Of a DNA stretch of 64,000 nucleotides, positions 47,241-57,500 are shown piece by piece. The position numbers were made by a program, and so were the translations under genes. The stretch lies in assembly GCA_004194705.1 (NCBI GenBank), contig SADC01000857.1:1-64000 (forward strand). Reading direction: 5' to 3'. Below the pieces are notes generated by a model that searched no databases, was not told where the DNA came from, and saw nothing but the letters and a program-made list of their open reading frames with translations. The stretch's first letter is position 1. Every line of letters begins with the position of its first letter. Origin of the DNA: Ditylenchus dipsaci. Lineage: Eukaryota; Nematoda; Chromadorea; Rhabditida; Anguinidae.

Positions 47241-48453
47241 ATGGCCGAATTTATGCAAATCAGGGGAATGAGGCGAAAGCAAAGGAATTTGCGATCACCG
47301 TTCGAGGAATGCACCGACGAGGAGCTGATCAGACGTTACCGATTTAATCGCAGGGGACTCAGAGTATGATCCAATAGTTTTTGATTGTTATGCTCATATG
47401 TGTTACCTTTCCCAGGTGATTTGCGAATTAGTGGAAGACGGCTTTCCGACGACCAATCGAGGTGAAACTATTCCGGTGGAGATCCAGGTTTGCGCGGCTC
47501 TGAATTATTTGGCCTCGAACACCTTCCAACTGCACATTAGGCGATACTGTCGGGATGAGCCAGCGATCAATTTCCAACTGTGTGAAGCGTTTCTGTGCGA
47601 CTCTGGCTTCGAAGGCAAACCAATACATCTATATGCCCGCAACTCAAGCGGTTTGTTCTTTTCTCCTACTCTTTTGGCATTGTTAACTTTATTTTACAGG
47701 AGATTGCCAAGGAGCAGCGGATGTTCTACGGAATTGCTGGATTTCCGTACGTGGTGGGGCTTATCGATGGAACGCACATTCACATCCAAGCACCGAATCA
47801 GGAGGTTGAGAGGGACTACGTTAACAGAAAGAATAGGCATTCAATCAATGTTCAGGTGCTTTTCGATTCATTCTTTGACCTTCAACCCATACTCCTGGTC
47901 CCTTTTAGGTGGTCGTCAACTCAGAGGGACAGTTCATAAACATAGTCGCAAAGCATCCTGGTTGCGCACATGATTCTCATATTCTTCGCTCGAGCCTTCT
48001 GTGGGATGCTTTCCAGAATAATGAAATCGGTGGTTTGCTCTTGGGTGATTCAGGCTACCCGTGTAAGAAATGGCTCATGACTCCTTTCCTCAGACCGTCA
48101 ACTGCAAGTGAGATGAGGTCGATAATATTAAATGTTTACAAATTTGTTCCGTTAATGATCATCTTTCAGATATAACAAGGCGCACAAGAGAACTAGGGTC
48201 TGTGTGGAGCAGAGGATTGGCAGTGGAAGCGTCGTTTCGCGATTCTTCACAGTGAAATTCGTCTCAGTCTAGAGCACTTGGTTGATGTGTCCTCTCAACA
48301 TGCGTGTTGCACAACCTGGCCGTGGAGCTGCGTATGCCTGAGCCTGAAGAGGAGAAGGAATACGAAGGTGAGCAGCCGGATTCGGAACTCTACCAAGGAC
48401 GTCAAATTACTGGGGTTCAAGAGAGAAATCAAATTGTGCGTGAATATTTTTGA
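47241..48453 (+). pseudogene. HARBI1-like transposase, frame-disrupted
   Basis: Exons 47241-47363 (from AT-G, MAEFMQIRGMRRKQ), 47416-47650, 47700-47855, 47909-48117 and 48170-48453. DDE landmarks: VVGLIDGTHIHI (D1), GLLLGDSGYP (D2) and RTRVCVEQRIG (E). The helix-turn-helix segment GDTVGMSQRSISNCVKRF needs a 1-base shift within exon 2 (235 nt, one more than a multiple of three between phase-0 junctions). Exon 5 needs two more shifts to reach FAILHSEIRLSLEHL and VLHNLAVELRMPEPEEEKEY, ending at TGA 48451. Inactive as written, unless these are sequence errors. Confidence 0.85.
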
Positions 48454-48866
48454 TGTAGTTGGATTGAATAAAACGAGGCCAGAGGAAGAGTGGAATGGTG
48501 ATTGAAAGGCAGGAATTGTTTCGACGTTTAGACTAGATATTTATAGAAGAGATGTTTTTGGTGAACATGAACTTGTTGATTGGTGATTGAAAATAACAAA
48601 GAGGAAGAAACATTAGATCGCGATATTTGCTACGACTAAATATTTAGAGTTTAGCATCCCACTTGCTAAAGGCTAAAGTCTAATTCGATATTTGCTACGA
48701 GTAAATATTTAGAGTTTGGCCAGCTAAATTCTACTTCTTTATTTGCTACCGAGAAAGTAGCGTCTAAATATTTAGAGTTTAGATTTCTATATTTGCTACA
48801 GATTTGCCACTTTTATTTAGTGACTAAATATTTAGACACTAAATCGATATTTGCTACGGGTCCTGG

Positions 48867-49550
48867 CTCTAGTATCTAAAAACTTAGGCGGTCTGATATA
48901 GGTGGTGCATCTTTATTCAATCTCTACACTTCGAAGTTAGGCAAATTAGAGAAGAAGACATCGCAGCAGTAAGAAAATACAAAGATCATGGATTTTCAGC
49001 CAAAAAGCATATTAACTAGGTACATTCTTGTGATTTAGCTCGAATATTTGTAAAAATATGACAGTTTTTTGTTAGATGGCTACGAGCCTGTAGATCACTT
49101 TGTTACCAAACTCGAAAAATGTGAATAATTGCAGCTCGAGGGGTAAGCGGTTTGGGAGATGAACTGTCAAAACCAGGGAACACATAGAGAGAGAATGTCT
49201 AATCTTAAAACCTGACTGGTCGCCAACAAGTTTATTCGAGCAAAACAGACAGCTAATTTAACCAGCGCAGTGGTAATACAGCAACGACAAAGAAAATTAC
49301 TACGTCCGGAATTTTTTTCAGTTAGGCACTCTGGCAGTTGAATTTTCGGCCAATGAAGATCGGGCACAGCAAAGTATTCCCTCAAAGGCGCACTCGACAG
49401 AAAGTAATCGAATATCCACTGCAGAAGCCAATCAGATTTTCTCTCTCAGTGTGATAGTTGTCCATATCTGGAAGATCAAACCAAAAATTACAATAGAAAC
49501 ACGCTGAACAGGAGCATATTTAGATGAAGGAACTATTCAAGACTCGGACT
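48867..49550 (-). other. Possible minus-strand exon, otherwise empty
   Basis: A minus-strand open stretch (about 49440 to 49170) reads LQWIFDYFLSSAPLREYF and HWPKIQLPECLTEK, protein-like in composition, ending at a stop at 49167. I recognise no family and no start; it may be a transposon fragment. Confidence 0.3.
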
Positions 49551-49554
49551 TTAA

Positions 49555-49715
49555 AATTGTCGCAATTGAAATTGTCGCAATTTAAATTTGTCGCAATTTG
49601 AATTGTCGCAACCTGATTTTGTCGCAATTCGATTTTGTCGCAATTTGAATTGTTGCAATTTGAATTGTCGCAATTTGAATTTGTCGCAATACGAATTGTC
49701 GCAATTTGAAATGTC
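49555..49715. repeat. Tandem AATTGTCGCAATTTG array
   Basis: About ten imperfect copies of ATTTGAATTGTCGCA. The unit style matches foldback arms elsewhere, but no inverted partner is present in the window, so it may be a solo arm. Confidence 0.75.
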
Positions 49716-49719
49716 GCAA

Positions 49720-50390
49720 GCTGCTCCTGCCCACAAAATGAATTTTCCGAAAAACGCTGCAAGTCCCACAAAATTTCGACATCTCGAGACAAACATATCT
49801 TTGAACACTTTTAGAAAACTGACTTTTTCATAAATTTGGACACGAAAATCCGCCAATACACGGACTAATCGATGCAGCAATTTTGGAGAACCACAATTTT
49901 CAGCAATTAGGCTTAGCTCTTAGGCTTCGGCTTAGGCTCAGGGACAAACTTTACTAAATTTCAGCTTTTTCAAAAAAAAGTAAAGTTTTGGGTGCCCCTA
50001 AAATTTATTGGAAAGGGGGAGTATATTTCAGTAGCACCAAATTTTGTAATTTGAAAAACGAAACTCAAATAGTGAATGTTGATAAAATTGAAAAGCAAAT
50101 TAGAGTCCAAAGGTGCAGCCAGAAAAATCTGACGGGGGGGGGGGGCTAAACCCTCGCCCAGACGTCATTTTTCCTACACCGTCTTCGAGTTTTATAGTGT
50201 TTTTAATTAACAATTTTTTCGAAAATCTGACGGGGAGGGGGCTAAAGTCCCCCCCCCCCTCCTCCTCCGGCTACGCCCGTGTTGGAGTCATCAATATCCT
50301 ATTTGTAACTTTTCGTCGTAAACACCCGAGATGCATCGGTATTCTAAAAAGCTATGATTCAATAATATTTTTGTCATAGGCGAGCTAAAA
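49720..50390. other. Non-coding repeats
   Basis: TTAGGCTTAGCTCTTAGGC-type repeats (49908-49942). Two direct copies of AAAATCTGACGGGG with G-run and GGGCTAAA (50127-50150, 50222-50247). No gene recognised. Confidence 0.5.
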
Positions 50391-50391
50391 A

Positions 50392-51243
50392 CGATGGCCA
50401 GACAGTCAGGTGAGTCACTTACAAAGTTTCATTTTCGCGCGATTCAACCATTCAAGTTTAGCATAGTGAACGGCTGTCTGTATCTGGACTACAAATTTGC
50501 CGGTTTCATGCCCTTCTACCTGTTACTTCCGACATTCCCATTGCTCTATAAATCCAGCTTCTACTTGATTTTATCCAACAAAAAAGATCTGAAGTGCCTT
50601 GTTTGTCTCATTTTTGTCTATGTTTTGCACAAAATTGTCACCGAAAACAGTAGAATTTTTCTGAGAGTCGTCCAAGTTACCGTATATTCTTTATTAAAGG
50701 CCCCGGAGCCTTTATTTTTCAACCTTCGAAAAATCCGGAAATTGTAAATCAAAAATGGTTCTAACTCTGAAATCCTGGTCAAAAATCGAGGGGGGGGGCT
50801 TTTATTAGAGAGGGGGCCTTTAATAGAGAATATACGGTAGACCTCTTTTCTACCGATATTTTTTAGTATCAAATCGAAGTGCAGCACCAAAAGACAAATT
50901 TCACCAACAAATTTTCTCTGAATTTTGCCGTAATTTTTTCGATTTTTTTTCTCTTTTTTTTGGTTTCGAAAATTTCTCATGAATCTGTAGCGCTTTTCAA
51001 ATAATACTCTTTTTGTTTCCTTCCAAAAAGAAATTGGGATACCACCTTCCCGTATTCACACTTCTCGGATTTTTTTCTCTCGAAACCACTTTCCCGCCCG
51101 TAGCCAAAGCCCTTGTTTTCGCAAAAACACTACTCACTGATCAGTACTGGCCAAAAAGTGGTCGGACACTAGGCGGGGTCGAACTTGAGTCGAACTTCGC
51201 CATGTTTTGTTATGTTGCAAAAAGACCAACAATAATCATGTGA
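50392..51243 (+). CDS. Tentative hydrophobic exon set, unrecognised
   Basis: ATG 50394 (MARQS) is followed at once by GTGAGT, a good donor. A hydrophobic open stretch (50440-50670, for example FMPFYLLLPTFPLLYK) ends in a MITE (50680-50837). A second open stretch runs 51013-51243 to a TGA (HLPVFTLLGFFSLETTFPPV), followed by ATTTTATTT. No family recognised. It lies just beyond the 3' end of the SK channel gene, on the opposite strand. Confidence 0.2.
50680..50837. mobile_element. Short CGTATTT/CGTATAT-family MITE
   Basis: 158 bp from CCGTATATTCTTTATTAAAG to TTTAATAGAGAATATACGG; TA on both sides (50678-50679, 50838-50839). Confidence 0.8.
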
Positions 51244-51514
51244 AAAATATTTTATTTTATTTATTTTATAAACCTCTTGATGTTCAATACTCGCATTTAT
51301 AAACTGCTTACAGTTATGATATGTATTCTAAATTCACCGAGGAGCAACAAATTTGGGGTTGAGCAGTGGCAATACAATGACAATAATGATAATAGTATAG
51401 TAATGGTTGTACTTGACAAAGGTGATCAGACTTGTGGTGGTCTATGCCATCCACCAATTTAGCGTTTTTGTGGAATCTCTGGATCTCTGGACTTCTACCA
51501 TGATGGCTGGTGGG

Positions 51515-54500
51515 TTATCTATTGGTGTTAGCAGGTAGACCTGGCTGTATGCCTGCAGATCCATCATCAGTGGGTAGAGAATTAGCGTGTGTGAAATGGT
51601 TCCTCATAGCCCTTTGCAACACTTCTATCTGAGCTCGCATCTCCTCTTGAGCACTCACCAACTATAATATAGGTTGTGAATAAAAATTTGGTCTAGAACA
51701 GCGGGGTAAAAAATCAAATTTGGAGATCATTAATACTTTTATAATTCAAAAATTTCGCAAAAATAATTTTTTGTGATTTTGAAATCGAAAGTTCTGCTAA
51801 GGGGAAACGAACTAGCAATGACTTATGAAATATTTGTGAATTTATAAATTATTTATAAAATATTTGTACAGTTGAACCTCGCGTTACTACTCATTTGCGC
51901 GCACTCGTTTGCGCGCAACTCATTTGCGCGCAACTCATTTGCGCGCACTCATTTGCGCGCAACTCATTTGCGCGCAATTCAATTTATTCGGTCTTTTCGG
52001 GCGGCACCGAATTCATCCACACCGAATTCAGCCAGAAAGGTTGTCTCGGCACGAAATGTTCTGTTACTCCCCGGTGAATTGATAATTTCAGGATCCACCT
52101 TATAACATGGTCTAAAAGGTGCCTATGTGGTAATAGCCAGGTGGTGGTTTCCAGGTGGTGGCCCCCAGGTGGTAGTACCCAGGTGGTAGTCCCGGGCGGT
52201 GGTACCAAGGTGGTGTTACCCAGGGAAATTGAGTGGTAGTATGGAGGAGGTAGTACCAAGAAAGTGGTACTCAGGTGTTAGTCCCAAAGCAGTGACTATG
52301 TAACGGTACTCCGGTGAAGTGTCCCGATAGTGGTACTTGGGTGGTGTTAGATGGTAGTTTCTAGGTAATGGCATTAAAATGGTAGTACAAGCTGGCAGTA
52401 GCAACGATGTATATCAGAACATTCTTTGTAGTGCATCTGACGATATTGGTAGCTGGATCTTCTGGTGTCCCATGTGCCAACAAAACAAGTGGTCGTACAC
52501 TTGGATCGAGATTTTTTTCACATTTTCAGGTTCCAAAATTTGTTTTCTGCACTAATTCGAGCATTCAAAAGATGAAAGGTTTGACAGTAGTAAATTTACG
52601 TTTGGCGAAATTCACGAAAAATGTAAAATACCATCAAAACGTAATTTTACTGTTGTCAAACCATTTTTAGAATGCCCGAATTAGTGCTGAAAGCAGATTT
52701 TAAAACTCAAAAACGTGAATATTTTTTTGATCCAATACGACCACTTGGTTTGTTTGGTACATGGAACAAATAGATATCATTCATGTGGTTAAAGCACTCA
52801 GCTGCCCCGTGGTATCTTTGAGTTTGTTTGGCTTCAGTATTTTGGTACTATGAAACTGTATTTGGGCACGCTTCTGAATGAAATACAATAGTTTTCAATT
52901 AGAAAAATTCGAGAGAAATTGAATTGCGCGCAAATGAGTGCGCGCAAACAAGTGCACGCAAATGAGTGCGCGCAAATGAGTTGCTCGCAAATGAGTGCGC
53001 GCAAACGAGTGCGCGCAAATGAGTTGCTCGCAAATGAGTACGAATCGAACCTCGCTATAATGGCACCACCAAAAGTTCGTTCCCGCCTAGGGTTTGACAC
53101 TATTTTTAACCCAATTTTCGAAATATTTTATCGATTCTGTTATGACAGTCTGGTCGAAAATATCGTAAGGATTCCGATTTTACCGATCGTTTTTTGAAAA
53201 GAAAACGAAATTTGGGTTAAAAAGTAAAACCTGGATATCGTGGCACCTGTTTTCAAAAAAGGGTTTTACTTTTTTAACCCAAATTTCGTTTTCTTTTCAA
53301 AAAACGATCGGAAAAATCGGAATCCTTACAATATTTGCGACCAGACTGTCAAAACAGAGTCGATAAAATATTTCGAAAATTGGGTTAAAAAAGTGTCGAA
53401 CCTTAGGTGGGAACGAACCTTTGGGGGTTCCACTATAGCGAGGTTCAACTGTAAAGTTAAATGTTTATCCAATCATGACTTGTGAATGACAAGTTGTCAG
53501 GTCGGAGGTAATTTTTATACAAATTTCTTGAATTTATGCTGAAAAATTTGATTGTGGTCCTATCCACTCACCGTTTGACCAAAAATGGAATTTTGCAAAC
53601 CGAAAATTTCAATTTTCAGGTAACTGATTTTTCAATATACCGTCAAACTTATATTGACCGGTGCCATGGCATTTCGTCCAATATGCAGTTTGTCCAAATC
53701 AGTTCGTCCAAAATTCAATTCATCCAAAGACAATTCGTCCAAAATGTCAATTCGTCCAAAAGTCAGTTCGTCCAAACTGCAATTCGTCCAAATTCGGGCA
53801 AAACGAAGTCCTTCAAAATCTCCATTGGTCCACTTCCACCTGGGTACGAATATGTAGGCACTGCCAAATACTATCCCTGAGTGTCACCTAAATACCACGT
53901 GTTTTGGACAACTGGTCTACTACCCGAAATCCAAGATTTCGGCTTCGGGAGGGAATACCCCTTCATAACAGGTTCCGGGTGTCCTTGCTATTCACCCTGA
54001 AGCCTACTATTCCATTACAAACTATTTTTCCAGCGAAAAATAGCTTGCCACTACCGCGATTCTACCTGTAATCTATTAGAGGATTAATTTACGAAGGACC
54101 AATCTCATGCTACAGTAGCGAAAAGCTAATAAAACTGGTTTTTAGGGAATTTAATATAGGGGGATAAACTTTTTGCGAAAAAAACGGTTGAGCAAATCAG
54201 AATCTCAATGTGATCGGGTAAATCGCTCAGAATCTTACAACCAAACATCGCGAACTACTCCAAACTACCCTTAACAGTGTTTTGGCGTCTTTTGAGTGGT
54301 TTAGGATAGTTTAAGATATTCGGAGGTGTGATTCTGAGCGGTTCACCCGATCACATTGCGATTCCGACTTGCTTAATCGTTTTTTTTGCAAAAATTTTGT
54401 CCCCCTTTCGTAAACCCCTCCCCCCCCCCCCCCCCCCCAAAAAATATTTTATTGGCTTTTGGCCACTCGGGCACCGGCTTCTGAGCGGTGGAAGTTATTC

Positions 54501-57500
54501 TATGACTGTAAAAATGGTTTTCCGCAAAATTTTGACATGAAATTCAAATTTGGACGAATTTCATTCTGGACGAATTAGCTTTTGGACGAATTAACTTTTG
54601 GACGAACTGAATTTTGGACGAATTGTCTTTGGACGAACTGACTTTTGGACGAAATGCCATGGCACCATATTGACCGGCCAACCCGAAGTTCGATCCCCAG
54701 TTAGGTCCGATGGTTTTTTTCCTCCATTTTCACAATTTTCGCTTGTTTTACAGTCAGTCTGGTCCAAAATATTGCAAGAATTCCGGTTTTTATAATCTTT
54801 TTGAGGATGCTAAGACTTTTTTCCTAAAAAATCAATATCTCGATTCAGTGATTCTCTAATTGGAAAATAGAGGCCGTTAAATCCAGGGTTGACTCTAAAA
54901 AAATTACCCTTTGCATTGATGTGTGCATCTCCGTCATCAACTGTAAACAAAAAGTTAAAATTTTAAATTCCATCTGACAATAGCCGAAATATTTCATTTA
55001 CCCTGTTCATTTGCTGAAAAGAATGGGAACTGTCCTCGTTGAACACACGGATTTTGTTTTTAATCCTGCGGAATCTGCAAAAACACAATTTATGACCATC
55101 GAATGACCTTTTGATGAGCATAATCTACTCACTGATGTATAGCATCCAAAAACTTTCTCTGGTGTCTTCTTAAGAGATGGTCGGGTGTGTCATTAGCCTG
55201 GAGGCAACGGTATATGTGCCATGTCTTCTGGAGCACTCTAGCAGCTGCATTCTTGTGCTTTTGTATAAGCCGAGAGTCGTTCATGAAGTTGTTCACATTG
55301 CGTTGACCTGCAAAAATTGGAGGTAGTGGTGGTTGAAAATTGTAAACAGAAATAAGAATCTATGGTAATTTGGGCTATTTTTATGGCTGGTTTTTTCTGG
55401 CGCTTTAATTTGTTGGTAATCTTTTCATTTTATGTTGTTGCTCTGGAATTCTGCTTTACAATGAGGTAAGACATGGTATATTACCGCACTATTTTATTTT
55501 TACTCTGAAGTTTTTGATCGACCCAGAGGCGCCTAGACATTGGGACCCTTTTATGACATTTTTTTAATTCGCCCTACATCGATTTTAAATAATTAGGCCT
55601 ATTTTTGCCTTGGTTCCCCTGGTGATTTTTTGTGTGTTTTCAGGCTCAGGCAAGGATAGGCCAACGTATATCAGTGCGGACTCAAAGGTGTTTCTCTTAC
55701 ACTGAGAAGCATGTTTGAGTCCTTCCTAAATCAAGCCGCCTAAAGCCTTAAAAATCACTCGAAAAATCGAAGATCAAGGCAAATACCGTATTTCCTCCAT
55801 TAATTACCCCGAGGTAATTATTTTTCAGCCCCTGAAAAATCGAAAAAAAATGATTGTTTTTGAAATTTTTGGTTATTTTTTTTTATATAGAGGTATATGT
55901 TATATAGAGGTTCGACTGTAGTGACACTTCTATATAGTGACACACTCGATATAGCGACACTCGATATAGTGACATCTTGAGCTCTAAAACTGAATATAAA
56001 CCAACTCTCGATATAGTGACATATTCAAATTTCGGTCAAATTTTTTAAATAAGCGCGCAAATTGTGCGCAGGTTCGATCCCACTCGGTGGCACACTATTC
56101 ATTTTCCATTGTTTGACCAATGTCTGGGAATAATTCGACCTTTAAGCGCCATATTCGGAATCAGTGACCCCAATTACCCCTAGACATCGGTTCTTGAACT
56201 TGTTGTTGAATGTTATGTTTTCGATGAATAAAATTATATCGATACAAGGACACTCTCGATATAGTGACACCTAAGAGTTGGTCCCAGGGGGTGTCACTAT
56301 ATCGAGAGTCGACTGTACAGGGTGTATGGCAACTATATCTCATCCTGCTCCTATAAGCTTAGGGCAAAAATTACCCAAAATTTTGATAAAAAAATTCAAC
56401 TATTCACCTTGTGAAAGTAGTATCTTTCGCGAAATGACCTAAAAAATCACTGAAATTTAATTTCCCGCAAAAATTTAATGCAACCAACCGCTATCAAAAT
56501 AGAAGACATTATGGCTCCCTGAAACAATTTTTTGATTCGACAAAATAATTCCTACGAGTGTTTTCAACTCACAAATATTCCGACTAGAACAGCAATCAAT
56601 TTTCCAGCCAATGTTTTGGGCACAATATCGCCATAACCATTGCCATTGAAGGTGATGGCTATGAACCAGAGGGCATTGGTGTACAAGATACTGGGCTCCT
56701 CATCCGACCAAAGCGCTCACATTGCGCCTGCAAAAACCAATTAAATAATGTGGTGCTTGTGGAAACAATATAGTAAAGAGTATTTACAGTTGATTGATTT
56801 TACAGTTAATTGAGAAAAAATGCACTGGTTGATTTTACATTTAATGAAAGTTTTTTTATAGTTGATTGATATTTTTAGATGGACTCAAGGCTACATATTT
56901 TTTTATTCTCATTAAAAATTTTGTGGTTCCTAGATTTCTGCCGGTTTTTTTTTCACTGAAAAACGCCTTACAAAGGTCCAGGAAGTGATCAGCCAGAAAA
57001 TAGCCAAGAAACTGGACAAAAACAGAATGGGCCGTTGGTCCAGTACTGTTTTCATCACGAAGACAAAATTGACTTGGATTCTATTTAAAGCTGCCAAAGT
57101 CCTGGTCGAGGCATCCTAAAGTGAAAGTGAGTTTGATAAGGCACATTTTTATAGAAGACTCACTTGGAATTGCTTGCTGTGCAGTACCATGAACCTGCCC
57201 ACCAAATATCTGCAATTTAAAATAATACTTTATAGTTGATCAGAATACTGCTGGAAATCGATTCCGCTTAGAGTCTGCCTCATTTTCCGCTAAAGTCCCA
57301 ATCATAGATTTTTTTGCCCATTCATTTGATAATGACTTAAAACTATCTTAACCGTTTAAAACTATTGCCATAAGTTTTTTCCTCTATTAAAAACGTGAAT
57401 GTTGGTGTCATTTTGTAGCTAAGAGACACGGTTACAGAAGTGGATACTGTTTTGAAAATATAGATAAAATCAAGCAAAAAGCACTATGATCCACGCCACC

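Larger units (their letters stand above)
46041..48866 (+). mobile_element. PIF/Harbinger transposon with complex sub-terminal repeats
   Basis: Termini CCAGGACCCGTAGCAAATAT and complement. Behind each end lie many copies of TAGCAAATAT and TTTAGAGTTTA in both orientations (46046-46320, 48620-48860), giving extended structured ends. The coding part on the plus strand is a HARBI1-type nuclease; a small minus-strand frame sits at 46590-46802. I could not assign a clear 3-bp target duplication. Confidence 0.85.

Noticed and set aside
49520..49880. Minus-strand open frames with repeated NCDNSNCD-like peptide
   Set aside because: They are a translation of the AATTGTCGCAATTTG array; three frames are open for the same reason.
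56041..56100. Functional tRNA gene
   Set aside because: A B-box-like GGTTCGATCCC is present but no cloverleaf can be drawn; it is the loop of a pogo-like foldback.
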